Shown: positions 40,147 to 49,239, counted from the stretch's first letter. The stretch is DNA of 64,000 nt from Candidatus Omnitrophota bacterium (GCA_029570205.1 JAKQSI010000034.1:54716-118715), one strand, 5' to 3'. Notes: generated from the letters alone by a model not told the origin. A program made the numbers and translations.

Positions 40147-41907
40147 ATGCCGAATGCCCAGCAAAACCAGAAGGATCGGGATGAACTCTGGAAACTGCGC
40201 CATTCCGCCGCGCATATCATGGCGCAGGCGGTTCAACGTGTCTTTCCGGAGGCGAAGTTCGCCATCGGGCCTCCGGTCGAGGATCCTCCGGGATTCTACT
40301 ACGACATGGAACTGCCTCGATCCCTCACCACGGACGATCTTGCGGAAATCGAAGCGCGAATGCAGGAGATTGTCCGGGAGAACCATCCTTTTGTTCACGA
40401 GGAATGGGACAGGGAGAAGGCGCTCGACTTCTTCAGGAAGCGCGGCCAGACCTATAAATTGCGTTTGATCGAGGAGAAAGCCGAAGAAAGCGCCGGGGAT
40501 ACAGTGCATGTTTTCCACAGCGGCGAGTTTACCGATCTGTGCAAGGGGCCACATGTCGCCTCAACGGGGGAGTGCCCGTATTTCAAGTTACTCTCGGTTT
40601 CTGCCGCGTACTGGAAAGGCGATGCCAAGAACGAACAACTCCAGCGTCTTTACGGAACTGCATGGAAGACGAAAGAAGAGCTGGACTCCTACCTGCGCCA
40701 GCGTGAGGAAGCACAAAAACGCGATCACCGCAAACTGGGTAAGGAGCTTCTTCTGTTCGAGCAGCATCCGGTTGCGCCCGGCGCGTTCTTCTGGCTGCAG
40801 AAAGGAACCGTTCTCTATAACATTCTCTCGGAAAAATCCAGGCAATTCCATCGACGCCAGGGCTACGTGGAAGTTCGGACACCGCTGGTTTATGAAAAAA
40901 CGCTGTGGGAGATATCCGGGCACTGGGAGTACTACCAGGAGGATATGTTCACTTTCGAGCAGGGCGGACAGATATTCGGGCTGAAACCGATGAATTGCCC
41001 CGGGCACATGCTGATGTACAAGAGCGCGAAACGCAGCTACCGCGATTTGCCGTATCGGTATGCAGACCAGGGAGTTTTGCACCGCAATGAGCTCGCGGGG
41101 GTGCTGGGCGGATTGACCCGGACGCGCCAGTTCTGCCAGGATGACGCCCATATTTTCCTTGCCGAAGCGCAGATTGAAGATGAGATCGGGCGAATCCTTC
41201 AGATGGTCCATCGGATTTATACACCATTTGACTTGCCCTATTGGGCGAAACTCTCCACTCGCAATCCCGAAAAAGCGATGGGCGAACCGGCCTTGTGGGA
41301 TCGCGCGGAGAAAGCGCTCGAGAGCGCGATGAAAGCGCACGGCATGTCGTACGATATCCAACCCAACGAGGCGGCGTTCTACGGCCCGAAGATCGACTTC
41401 CAGGTTCGGGATGCCATCGGAAGAACCTGGCAGCTGGCGACGGTCCAACTCGATTTCAATCTTCCCGAACGATTCGATTTGACGTATGTTGACGCGGACA
41501 ATTCCGAGAAACGTCCCGTGGTCATCCACCGGGCCATTTTCGGCAGTTTTGAGCGATTCATCGGTATTCTGATCGAGCATTACGAAGGCAAGTTTCCGGT
41601 ATGGCTCTCGCCGGTGCAGGTCAAGGTTCTGACTGTAAGTACACCATCGGTGGAGTACGGGCGGAAAGTGTTCGAATGTCTCGACCTGGCCGGGATTCGG
41701 GCTGAAGCGGACTTGGGAGATGAGAAAATCGGTGCCAAAATCCGAGCGGCCCGTCTCGAACGAGTGCCGTATATGCTGGTGATCGGTCAGAAAGAACAGG
41801 AATCGGAGACGGTCTCTGTTCGCGGGCGCGAGACAGGCGACGAAGGTCCACAGCCATTGCAAGTTTTTATTGACCGGATTCTGAAAGAGGGGAAAATGGA
41901 GTTTTAG
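40147..41907 (+). CDS. thrS: Threonyl-tRNA synthetase without a TGS domain
   Basis: 586 residues starting MPNAQQNQKDRDELWKLRHS; AAAGGAG lies 11 bases upstream. Standard ThrS is about 640 residues with an N-terminal TGS domain, which is missing here. The editing domain is intact: HSAAHIMAQAV (HxxxH), GDTVHVFHSGEFTDLCKGPH. The class II core has MNCPGHMLMYK, LTRTRQFCQDDAHIF and VIHRAIFGSFERFIGI. The C-terminal anticodon-binding domain follows (VWLSPVQVKVLTVS). It charges tRNA-Thr. Expression should be controlled by the T-box leader just upstream. Confidence 0.95.
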   Translation: MPNAQQNQKDRDELWKLRHSAAHIMAQAVQRVFPEAKFAIGPPVEDPPGFYYDMELPRSLTTDDLAEIEARMQEIVRENHPFVHEEWDREKALDFFRKRGQTYKLRLIEEKAEESAGDTVHVFHSGEFTDLCKGPHVASTGECPYFKLLSVSAAYWKGDAKNEQLQRLYGTAWKTKEELDSYLRQREEAQKRDHRKLGKELLLFEQHPVAPGAFFWLQKGTVLYNILSEKSRQFHRRQGYVEVRTPLVYEKTLWEISGHWEYYQEDMFTFEQGGQIFGLKPMNCPGHMLMYKSAKRSYRDLPYRYADQGVLHRNELAGVLGGLTRTRQFCQDDAHIFLAEAQIEDEIGRILQMVHRIYTPFDLPYWAKLSTRNPEKAMGEPALWDRAEKALESAMKAHGMSYDIQPNEAAFYGPKIDFQVRDAIGRTWQLATVQLDFNLPERFDLTYVDADNSEKRPVVIHRAIFGSFERFIGILIEHYEGKFPVWLSPVQVKVLTVSTPSVEYGRKVFECLDLAGIRAEADLGDEKIGAKIRAARLERVPYMLVIGQKEQESETVSVRGRETGDEGPQPLQVFIDRILKEGKMEF

Positions 41908-41980
41908 GCAGAGGCGGGTAGTGCGGAACGGGATGAGACAAATGGGGCCGATAGGACCAATGAGAAGCCAATTCATGAAC

Positions 41981-42028
41981 TTCCCTCTTACCCCCTCTCC
42001 CACCGGGAGACGGTCAGGGTGAGGAAAA
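41981..42028. repeat. REP-like C/T-rich hairpin element, copy 2
   Basis: A C/T-rich stretch, then TCTCCC-ACC-GGGAGA (41996-42010), then GTCAGGGTGAGGAAAAT. It shares layout with the elements at 15990-16066 and 53087-53130. It lies between thrS and the oxidoreductase gene, and is followed by a second palindrome pair (42039-42089). Confidence 0.55.
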
Positions 42029-42038
42029 TCCCGGGTGG

Positions 42039-42089
42039 CACCGGCATTCTGCCGGTGATGCCGTAGCATGGGCATCTCGCCCACGGCTA
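42039..42089. repeat. Paired palindromes
   Basis: CACCGGCA-TTC-TGCCGGTG (42039-42057) is a perfect eight-base hairpin. It is followed by GCCGT...GGGC-atctc-GCCCACGGC, an imperfect hairpin with a five-base bulge. They lie just ahead of the promoter at 42092 and may end the thrS transcript, although T-runs are absent. Confidence 0.45.
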
Positions 42090-42091
42090 TT

Positions 42092-42120
42092 TTGAGAGAC
42101 AGGTTCTGAAAAAATATACT
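42092..42120 (+). promoter_or_regulatory. Sigma-70-type promoter of the Gfo/Idh/MocA gene
   Basis: TTGAGA (42092-42097), a 17-base spacer ending in seven A, and TATACT (42115-42120). Each box matches consensus at five of six positions. The coding start with its AGGAGG ribosome site lies about 30 bases downstream. Confidence 0.65.
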
Positions 42121-42148
42121 CAGCATCTTCGGACAGGAGGAACAGGAC

Positions 42149-43489
42149 ATGCCGCGAAAGAGAACGTGTGGACGAAGAGATTTTATGAAGACCGCCGGAA
42201 AGTCGGCCCTGCTTTTGGGGCTGGCTCCGATGATTGTGTCCAACCGAGTTCTGGCGCAGAACAAGGATTCGGCCCTGGATACGATTGTTGTGGGAGTTGT
42301 TGGACTGGGGTGGAGAGGAATGGACCTGCTGCACGATGCGTTCCGGTGCAAGGAACTGCAGGTAGCGGCCGTAGCGGATGTGGATCGATCATTCCTGCTG
42401 AGAGGGATGAAGGAATGCGACGATTTTTACGGGATCGAACGAAAGGAAATACAGGGAGAGGGCGGCAGCGCTCGTCTTGCACCCAAGGTTCCCAAACAGG
42501 TAGACGGGTATGAGGATTACCGCCGGATTCTGGACCGAAGCGATATTGACGCGATGATTATTGCCGTGCCGGATCACTGGCATGGGCTGATAGCGGTGCA
42601 ATCCTGCGAAGCGGGCAAGGATGTCTATTGCGAGAAACCGCTGAGCCTGGTGATCGAGCAGGGGCGAAGAATGGTCCGGGCGGCCCGCACCAACAACCGT
42701 GTCTTTCAGGTGGGCAGTCAGCAGCGGTCCAACGACAAGTTTCGTCTGGCCTGCGAGGCGGTCCGCAGCGGACGAATCGGGAAGATATTGAAGGTCGATG
42801 TTTGCATTGAGGGATCGCCCCAGCGGACAGCCGTTCCCGATGAACCCGTTCCTCCGGGATTGGACTGGGATTTCTGGCTGGGACCGGCCCCTTATGTTCC
42901 GTACAATCCCGAACGCGCGCGAGTAAACTTCCGGTGGTTCTTTGATTATTCCGGTGGAATGGTTACCGATTGGGGCGCTCATCACCTTGACATCGCCCAA
43001 TGGGGACTGGGTACGGATCTCACCGGCCCGCGATTCGTTGAGGGCACGGGCGAAACCTCTGCCGGTTTCTACGAGACCCTGACCTCGTGGGATGTCACGT
43101 TCACTTATGCGAACGGAATCCCCGTCCATTTTTACAATGGCAAGCACGGCATTACATTTTTCGGAGAGAAAGGTCAGATTTTTGTAAAGCGGGGCGAGAT
43201 CAAAGCGACCCCCGAAGAGGCTATTGCGGAACCGATTCGATCCGATGAAGTGCGGCTGTATAAGAGCGAGGATCACATGCAAAACTGGGTGGATTGCATC
43301 AAATCCCGTCAGCTGCCGATTACCGATGTGGAAATCGGGCATCGGTCGGTAACGTTATGTCACCTGGCGAATATCGTCTGCAAACTGAAGCGGAAATTGG
43401 AATGGGATCCGGACAAGGAAATGTTTGTGCATGATCGAGAGGCCAATCAGTTTCTTGCGCGGCCGATGCGTGAGCCGTGGCATTTCTGA
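42149..43489 (+). CDS. Tat-exported Gfo/Idh/MocA family oxidoreductase
   Basis: 446 residues. A twin-arginine signal is clear (CGRRDFMKTAGKSALLLGL). The dinucleotide-binding motif is VVGVVGLGWRGMD, the catalytic lysine motif YCEKPLS, and the C-terminal domain carries MVTDWGAHHLDIAQWGLG, with the conserved histidine pair. Secreted members of this family act on sugars or glycosides in the periplasm with tightly bound NAD(H), and are numerous in Planctomycetes and Verrucomicrobia. AGGAGG lies before the ATG. It stands alone between a strong promoter and a strong terminator, so it is monocistronic. Confidence 0.9.
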   Translation: MPRKRTCGRRDFMKTAGKSALLLGLAPMIVSNRVLAQNKDSALDTIVVGVVGLGWRGMDLLHDAFRCKELQVAAVADVDRSFLLRGMKECDDFYGIERKEIQGEGGSARLAPKVPKQVDGYEDYRRILDRSDIDAMIIAVPDHWHGLIAVQSCEAGKDVYCEKPLSLVIEQGRRMVRAARTNNRVFQVGSQQRSNDKFRLACEAVRSGRIGKILKVDVCIEGSPQRTAVPDEPVPPGLDWDFWLGPAPYVPYNPERARVNFRWFFDYSGGMVTDWGAHHLDIAQWGLGTDLTGPRFVEGTGETSAGFYETLTSWDVTFTYANGIPVHFYNGKHGITFFGEKGQIFVKRGEIKATPEEAIAEPIRSDEVRLYKSEDHMQNWVDCIKSRQLPITDVEIGHRSVTLCHLANIVCKLKRKLEWDPDKEMFVHDREANQFLARPMREPWHF

Positions 43490-43535
43490 ACGGCTGGCCG
43501 GAGAGGTTGTGCTGTTTTTGTTGGAGAATCCGTGG

Positions 43536-43577
43536 AGGGGCCGGTTCCTGAGTTTGTCGGAAGACCGGCCCCTTTTC
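43536..43577 (+). terminator. Rho-independent terminator after the oxidoreductase gene
   Basis: Ten-base arms (AGGGGCCGGT / ACCGGCCCCT) enclose an 18-base loop and are followed by TTTTC. It starts 46 bases after the stop codon. Confidence 0.8.
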
Positions 43578-43623
43578 ATAGTATCAGGGCGGATTTGACC
43601 GGATACCCGGAAAGGCTGGTCTG

Positions 43624-45501
43624 GTGGACTCATTATATTGGCAACCGCTTCTTTCGCGACCTGCTGAGGGACGTCATGCTTTTGTGCGTGCGCTGGTGAG
43701 TCGTTATCCGGGACTGATCGATTCGCTGACCGAAGCGATGGCGTACCTGGACCGGATTGAGGTTGCGGGGGATTCGCAAAGCGGCTATTGGGTTCGTGTG
43801 GTAGAGGAGGAAGACGAGCGGATGCTGCTGCCGACGGATCGCCTGGAGGATCGTCGTGCGGCGCAAGTGGGCGCTTTGAGAAAAGGGGTGACCGGGGGTG
43901 CCCGCCTGGTAGTTCTGGCCGGAGTCGGGATCGGGGATATATGTCGCGAGATTCTGCGCCTGGGGGGAGAATATCCGAATGTGGGATTTCTGATTGTTGA
44001 GCCGGAGTTGGTGCGTGTTCTGATTGCGGCCACTCTGTTCGACCTGGTTCCGCTGGCGCAGTCCGAGAATATCTTGTGGGCGCTGGGTCGGAATGCGGTG
44101 GATGAGATGGTGTCCATCTGCCGCAAGAACTACCTGTATCTTGTTCCGCCGGACAAATGGGCGTACATGCTGGGTGTGATTCCTCATGATGCGCAGGAAG
44201 CCGGGCAGTACAGCGCGCTGGTATCTTCCCTGTCGCAGATGCTTGAGCCGGATCAGGATGCGTTTGAGCGGGCCGTGGAGCAGTTCATCAATCGCCGGTT
44301 CCAGTCGCGTGGACTGGTCTGGTCGTATCATTCCCCCAAAGCTTACATTCACTTGCCGTTATTGAGAGCCTTGTTGAGGGGATTTGAAGAGAGAGGCTGG
44401 CGAACCTGCTGCGAGCTGGTCAAAGAGGATTTTGCTGCCGGCCTTCGCCTTGCGGCCTCTATGATTCGATCGGTTCCCGATCTCTACTTATTTCTGAACG
44501 GCCCGTCCTCTGCTTTCCTGAGAGAAGCGGGAATTTCCCCCAGTGCGGAACGGGATATCGCGCGATTTCGGGTGATTTGGATTGTGGACGATCTGACCGC
44601 GTCGGGCACGGAGGACCTGCATACAGGGTATTCGCACTGGGACCATGTTTTTTGTGCGGACCGGACATACATGCAGGCGATGCAGGGATGCGGCGCGAGA
44701 CGGGTGGCGTTTTTGCCTGCGGCGGCAGCGGTGATGCGGAAAGGTTCTCCCCGGAAAGACTGGAGCGCCCCCATTTCATACGTGGGCAGTATCCAGAATA
44801 TGGGTCCGTATCTCCGCCGGTTGTCTGATCGGTCGCGGACATGTCTGCATCGTATTGCACAGCGGAAGGACCAGGAGCGGCGTATCTCATTCCAGCAAAT
44901 CGTGCAGGACGAGGCTCCTCCACAGTCCATTGTGGAAGAGTTGCGTCAGATTGCCGATGAGTACCACGCGACTACGCCGAAGGGATTTGAGAATCCCGAC
45001 CGCATCCTGGATTTCTTTCTTTATGTGACGGCGACCTTCTTGCAGCGGAAACGTATTGTTGAATGCCTGCTTCCTCATGGTTTGAAAATCTTCGGTCCCG
45101 AGAGTTGGCTGGAAACCCTGGCCCCCGAATATCGAAACCGTTTCCAAGGCCCGGTTCCATTTGAACAGGTGGCGGATGTGTACGCCTCCGCCGACTTGTC
45201 GTTGAATATCCACAGTTACCAATGCCCGACCTGTTTGAATTCGCGTGATTTCGATGTGATTATGGCCGGGGGATGCCTGTTGGCGGATTGGGTGGAGGAT
45301 TTCGGCCATGGATTCTTTGAGGAGGAAAAAGAGGTTGCACTCTTCCGGTCCTACGCCGAACTGCCGGACTTGGTAAAGGCACTGTCTTCTACGCCCGACC
45401 AGCGGGATGCGATGAAAGTGGCCGCACGGGATCGATTGTTACGCGAACACACCTATGCGCACCGGGCGGGGGTGATTTGTGAGACATTGGGGATCGGGTG
45501 A
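43624..45501 (+). CDS. Glycosyltransferase with MAF-like N-terminus and CgeB-like C-terminus
   Basis: 625 residues from a GTG at 43624 (AAAGG upstream). Residues about 90-170 (VVLAGVGIGDICREILRLGG ... FLIVEPELVRVLIAATLFDL) resemble the Rossmann-like core of motility-associated factor (MAF/DUF115) proteins. After about 260 the sequence looks like a GT-B glycosyltransferase of the CgeB type: ISYVGSIQNMGPYLRR, a linker, and VPFEQVADVYASADLSLNIH ... NSRDFDVIMAGGCLLADWVE. MAF proteins add nonulosonic acids to flagellins; CgeB-like enzymes decorate surface proteins. The fusion suggests protein or surface glycosylation. No flagellar genes lie in the window. Donor and acceptor are unknown. Confidence 0.6.
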   Translation: MDSLYWQPLLSRPAEGRHAFVRALVSRYPGLIDSLTEAMAYLDRIEVAGDSQSGYWVRVVEEEDERMLLPTDRLEDRRAAQVGALRKGVTGGARLVVLAGVGIGDICREILRLGGEYPNVGFLIVEPELVRVLIAATLFDLVPLAQSENILWALGRNAVDEMVSICRKNYLYLVPPDKWAYMLGVIPHDAQEAGQYSALVSSLSQMLEPDQDAFERAVEQFINRRFQSRGLVWSYHSPKAYIHLPLLRALLRGFEERGWRTCCELVKEDFAAGLRLAASMIRSVPDLYLFLNGPSSAFLREAGISPSAERDIARFRVIWIVDDLTASGTEDLHTGYSHWDHVFCADRTYMQAMQGCGARRVAFLPAAAAVMRKGSPRKDWSAPISYVGSIQNMGPYLRRLSDRSRTCLHRIAQRKDQERRISFQQIVQDEAPPQSIVEELRQIADEYHATTPKGFENPDRILDFFLYVTATFLQRKRIVECLLPHGLKIFGPESWLETLAPEYRNRFQGPVPFEQVADVYASADLSLNIHSYQCPTCLNSRDFDVIMAGGCLLADWVEDFGHGFFEEEKEVALFRSYAELPDLVKALSSTPDQRDAMKVAARDRLLREHTYAHRAGVICETLGIG

Positions 45502-45629
45502 CGTGGATCTGTGATCCGCCCCGTGTTCCGAAAATAAATCCTGTTGACAGTGAATTTCTTTCCCCTGTTTCACGTATAGATAGCAATGGCAAGGCCTTAA
45601 TCGGGCAGGGTTTAAAAGGAGCAAAGCTC

Positions 45630-45848
45630 ATGCGAAGAACGTCTGTCGTATTCAGTTCAATCGTCGTAATTCTCCTGGGTCTCTGTGTGTCTGCCTGCAT
45701 ATCCTCCTATAAGTTCAGTCATACGGAAGAAAAGGACTTTCAAGTTCCTGCAGCCGGAATCGCAACCGTTGACGCCCAAGCCACTAACCCGCATTTCTCA
45801 CAAGCCTGTCAGAAGAGGGGTGAGACCCGTTGCATATCGCGAGAATAA
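45630..45848 (+). pseudogene. Lipoprotein gene truncated by an IS1380-like element
   Basis: An AAGGAG ribosome site precedes MRRTSVVFSSIVVILLGLCV, a good lipoprotein signal with lipobox cysteine (SAC at residue 23). About 30 further residues (SSYKFSHTEEKDFQVPAAGI ... VDAQAT) look like the start of a secreted beta-rich protein. Then the sequence enters the inverted repeat at 45787 and ends in IS-derived codons. The natural C-terminus was not found beyond the element. It may still give a short lipopeptide. Confidence 0.5.
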
Positions 45849-46271
45849 TCGCGGCGAGTGGTTTCTTGAAGAGATGAGACCATGCAAGTCAGGATAAACA
45901 GAGAAACCCGCACCCCAAAAGGGCCGGATGGGGCTTCCGGGAGAGAGCAACAGACAGACCTCGGCTCCGAGGAGTCGTTCAAAGACACAGTAGGAAAGGG
46001 AAGGATACTCCCGCTACGGCGAAAACAGGGGATGGCTTTCAGATTCGCATACGCTGCAGCAAAGAGAGCCTGCAACACCGGATCGCTTCGCAACGCCTCA
46101 TGATCGTCCAGATCCTCATCCCCCAACCCGATCGCGTACACCCATCGAATAGTGTTCCTGTACACGCTGTTTTCATAAGGTCAACTTCCTGGCATACAAT
46201 AAGTTCTTATCGCCACTCTATTTATGCCATAAAAGGTGGCTTTAAAAATGGCTACCGTGAGAAATCCGGGT
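45787..46271. mobile_element. Deleted IS1380-like element, about 485 bases
   Basis: The left end ACCCGCATTTCTCAC (45787-45801) is the inverted complement of the right end GTGAGAAATCCGGGT (46257-46271) at 14 of 15 positions. Between them, on the minus strand, lies a transposase fragment. A full IS1380 member is roughly 1.6-2 kb, so most of the transposase gene has been lost. I could not identify a clear target-site duplication. Confidence 0.6.
46040..46165 (-). pseudogene. IS1380-family transposase fragment
   Basis: The minus-strand frame reads RNTIRWVYAIGLGDEDLDDH then EALRSDPVLQALFAA, close to the QRVxALALGYEDLNDHDxLRxDPxL segment in the N-terminal part of IS1380 transposases. The following codons do not continue the family. 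The catalytic DDE residues are absent. It lies inside the 45787-46271 element. Confidence 0.6.
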
Positions 46272-46583
46272 CAAGATGCCGGGTGGTCTTGAATTCCTTC
46301 AGGGTGATCCTTTGTAATCGGTTTCGCATGGGATTCTTCTTGCACGGGCCGGATTCAGGATTTTTCCGACGAGGAGATTCGCCGCCAGCCGAAGAATTTC
46401 TGTGCATTGTATTGCGAAAATCCCATTCTTTCCCCTCTTCCCCTGAAAAAGTGCCAGGGTAGGAACGAGATACCGCCACTTGCCGATCAATCGCTTTGAC
46501 AGGTTCAAGAATCGGCCCACCGCAAATTCCTTCGGCACGAGGAGCGAAAAGGGGTTACGACTTCGCCGTGCGGGGATAAGCGA
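46272..46583. other. Gap between the IS remnant and the kinase promoter
   Basis: About 310 bases. A 79-codon minus-strand frame (46299-46538: MPKEFAVGRFLNLSKRLIGK ...) is basic and hydrophobic and might be another mobile-element remnant, but I do not recognise it. No RNA gene is seen. Confidence 0.3.
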
Positions 46584-46589
46584 TATAAT
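46584..46589 (+). promoter_or_regulatory. -10 box of the two-component operon
   Basis: A perfect TATAAT lies 18 bases before the GTG start of the histidine kinase. No good -35 box occurs 16-18 bases upstream, so an activator may be needed. Confidence 0.4.
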
Positions 46590-46607
46590 CTTATCAGATC
46601 ATTCCAA

Positions 46608-47825
46608 GTGCGGGGCAGAGAATTGCCGAAATCTGAAATCCATCCGGACTCCGTCATGGACGGTCCGTCGAACTTTCCAGTGCCGCTGGACCCCGTTGCA
46701 CGCTTCGTGTTTGACGAATCGTCGGATGCTATCCTGTGCGTCGACCTGCAGGATCGAATTATTTATTGGAATCGGGGTGCGGAAGAACTCTTCGGATACA
46801 CGGAGGAAGAAGTTTTGGGTCACAATTTCTCACTCCTGGTTCCAGGTCCAGCCGAGCGGGAGGAACTGAAAGAAATCGCGACTCGAACGAAGTTTGGTCT
46901 GGTTCGCCGATATGAAACGCAGCGGATTACCAAGGACGGGCGACGCCTGACCATCCAGTTGACCCGCACCATCCTGCAAGGCCCGGACGGAAATCCCATC
47001 GGCTTTGCGGCCCTGGTCCGCGATGTCACACCCATCAAGGAACTCACTGCCCAAGTTGCCAAAATGGAACGCCTGAGCGCCATGACGAAAATCACCGCCA
47101 GCGTCGCTCATGAAATTCGAACCCCCTTGAGCGTGCTAGGTCTGACATCGGACATGCTGCATGATGCCGTCAAAAGAATCCTCGCCTCACCCGACAGAGA
47201 CACAATCCGGCAAGAAGCATCCAAAATCCGCACACTCGTTAATGACACTCGGAAAGAAATCATCCGATTGAACGAAATTGTCGACCATTACCTGTTTCTG
47301 GCGCGGATTCGTGTGCCGCAGCGCACAGAGATGGATTTAAACGAGTTCATCAAGGAAATCGCCTCGGATCTGCGCCGAAAAGTCAGCGGCAGGCCGGTTG
47401 AATTTCTGTACCATCCCTCTCCATTGTCCTGTTCTGTGAATTTGGATACCGCCCAGATTCGTCATCTCTTCTATAACCTTCTGTCCAATGCTCTGGATGC
47501 CATGCCCACCGGGGGAACAATCACGCTGGAAACGCAATACTGCGACGGGCAAATCGAAATTCGCTTTTCCGACACCGGAACCGGGATTGCCCCGGAACTT
47601 GCGGAAGTTATCTTTGAGCCGTTCGAGACCTCAAAACCCACAGGCTCCGGTCTGGGGCTGTATATTGTTAGAGAATTGGTTTCGGCCCATGGAGGCGAGG
47701 TTCAAATTGAGAGTGTCCCCGGCCAGGGAACCACGGTTATCGTTGTTATTCCCGCAAGCGGATTTTACGGAACAGAAAAAAACTCTTCGGGGGAGAATTT
47801 CACAGGACCGGAGAACAATGGCTGA
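46608..47825 (+). CDS. PAS-domain sensor histidine kinase (NtrB-like)
   Basis: 405 residues, soluble, with no transmembrane segment. A PAS domain spans about 28-145 (DAILCVDLQDRIIYWNRGAE ... LFGYTEEEVLGHNF). The phosphoacceptor H box is SVAHEIRTPLSVL (His168). The ATPase has the N box NLLSNALDAM, G1 SDTGTGIAPE and G2 TGSGLGLYIV. It autophosphorylates in response to a cytoplasmic signal and passes phosphate to the NtrC-like regulator. The start is GTG at 46608, or ATG at 46656. The end overlaps the regulator gene by eight bases. Confidence 0.9.
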   Translation: MRGRELPKSEIHPDSVMDGPSNFPVPLDPVARFVFDESSDAILCVDLQDRIIYWNRGAEELFGYTEEEVLGHNFSLLVPGPAEREELKEIATRTKFGLVRRYETQRITKDGRRLTIQLTRTILQGPDGNPIGFAALVRDVTPIKELTAQVAKMERLSAMTKITASVAHEIRTPLSVLGLTSDMLHDAVKRILASPDRDTIRQEASKIRTLVNDTRKEIIRLNEIVDHYLFLARIRVPQRTEMDLNEFIKEIASDLRRKVSGRPVEFLYHPSPLSCSVNLDTAQIRHLFYNLLSNALDAMPTGGTITLETQYCDGQIEIRFSDTGTGIAPELAEVIFEPFETSKPTGSGLGLYIVRELVSAHGGEVQIESVPGQGTTVIVVIPASGFYGTEKNSSGENFTGPENNG

Positions 47826-49239
47826 GCGTTGCATTTTAATTGTCGATGATGACGAGACGATGGTTTCGACCATCGCCCGCGTCGTATCCCAGGATGGGCA
47901 TCGCGCTGTCACCGCACTGTCGGGCCATGAGGGGCTTCGGAAAGTGGGGGATTGCGCCCCCGATCTGGTCATTACGGATCTCGTAATGCCCGGAATGGAT
48001 GGAATCTCGTTCGTAAGAAGTCTGAAGGCGATCGACCCGGCCCTGCCGGTCATTATGATTACAGGGCACGGTTCCATTGACAGCGCCGTGGAGGCCATGC
48101 GGGAAGGCGCTTTCCACTATCTGACGAAACCGATCAGCATGAGAGACCTGCTCCTCTATGTCTCCAAGGCCCTGGAGAGCCGGGAAGCGCTCGCAGAGAA
48201 CCGTTATTTACGGGAACAGCTGGAAAAACGATATCGACACGAAACGATCATCGGCCGCAGTCGAGCGATGCGTGAAGTGATGGACCATGTGGAGCAGGTG
48301 GCGCCCAGTACGGCGACCGTCCTCATTACGGGCGATACAGGAACAGGCAAGGAATTGGTCGCCGAGGCCATTCACTTCCTCAGCCCCCGGGCCGGGAGAC
48401 CCCTGATAAAGGTGAACTGCGGGGCGCTGCCGGACACGCTGGTGGAATCGGAACTGTTCGGGCATGTACGGGGAGCATTTACAGGCGCACATCGCGACCG
48501 GCAGGGACGGTTCGAGGCGGCGGACACGGGAACCATTTTTCTGGATGAAATCGGGGCGATGAGCCCCGCAGCTCAGGTTCGTTTGCTTCGTGTACTTCAG
48601 GAGGGAGAATTCGAGCGGGTCGGCGGAACCGCTCCCGTCAAGGTCAATGTCCGTGTTGTTGCGGCCACCAATCAACCGCTTGAAAAAGCGGTCGAGGAAC
48701 GCACGTTCCGGGAGGATCTCTTTTACCGAATCAAGGTGTTTCATATCCATCTGCCCACATTGCAGGAACGGCGCGAGGATATCACCCTGCTGGCGCACCA
48801 TTTTATGAACAAGTACGCCAAACGCAATAAGAAACATCTGGTCGGGTTCGGAGAAAAAGCAATGCAGATTCTGGAATCCCATTCCTGGCCGGGAAACGTG
48901 CGGGAACTGGAAAACGCTATTGAGTACGCCGTGGTGGTGGCGCGAGGGGACCGCATCACGGTCTCGGACCTCCCGCGCGATCTGCGGCCCGTCCGGGAAC
49001 CGGATGACCGGATTGTCCTGCCGGTCGGCATTTCCGCCGGCGAGGCGGAAGGAATCTTGATCCGCCGGACGCTGGATATGACACGGGGGGACAAAGAATC
49101 CGCCGCCGCCATGCTGGGATTCAGCCTCCGCACTCTCTATCGAAAGATCAGGGAACACAACATCCCGCTGGATCGGGGGGATAAAAGCTATATCGCCCCG
49201 CCCCTGCCCCCTGATCCCCTGTTGCCGGACACACTCTGA
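47818..49239 (+). CDS. NtrC-family sigma-54-dependent response regulator
   Basis: 473 residues. The receiver domain has the acidic pocket VDDDE and phosphoacceptor Asp54 (VITDLVMPGMDG). The AAA domain has Walker A GDTGTGKE (171-178) and the sigma-54 loop GAFTGA (218-223), intact, so it can remodel sigma-54 polymerase. A Fis-type helix-turn-helix (ESAAAMLGFSLRTLYRKIRE) lies near the C-terminus. It starts eight bases inside the kinase gene with CGGAG upstream. Targets are not known; I did not find a convincing sigma-54 promoter in the window. Confidence 0.93.
   Translation: MAERCILIVDDDETMVSTIARVVSQDGHRAVTALSGHEGLRKVGDCAPDLVITDLVMPGMDGISFVRSLKAIDPALPVIMITGHGSIDSAVEAMREGAFHYLTKPISMRDLLLYVSKALESREALAENRYLREQLEKRYRHETIIGRSRAMREVMDHVEQVAPSTATVLITGDTGTGKELVAEAIHFLSPRAGRPLIKVNCGALPDTLVESELFGHVRGAFTGAHRDRQGRFEAADTGTIFLDEIGAMSPAAQVRLLRVLQEGEFERVGGTAPVKVNVRVVAATNQPLEKAVEERTFREDLFYRIKVFHIHLPTLQERREDITLLAHHFMNKYAKRNKKHLVGFGEKAMQILESHSWPGNVRELENAIEYAVVVARGDRITVSDLPRDLRPVREPDDRIVLPVGISAGEAEGILIRRTLDMTRGDKESAAAMLGFSLRTLYRKIREHNIPLDRGDKSYIAPPLPPDPLLPDTL

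Noticed and set aside
42036..42053. Possible sigma-54 promoter (TGGCACCGGCATTCTGCC)
   Set aside because: The GG to GC spacing is wrong and the bases belong to a palindrome; a good sigma-70 promoter lies just downstream.
40588..42351. 587-codon minus-strand open frame opposite thrS
   Set aside because: Antisense shadow of thrS in GC-rich coding DNA; no recognisable domain.
45545..45585. TTGACA followed by TATAGA upstream of the lipoprotein gene
   Set aside because: The spacing is about 25 bases, too long for a sigma-70 promoter.
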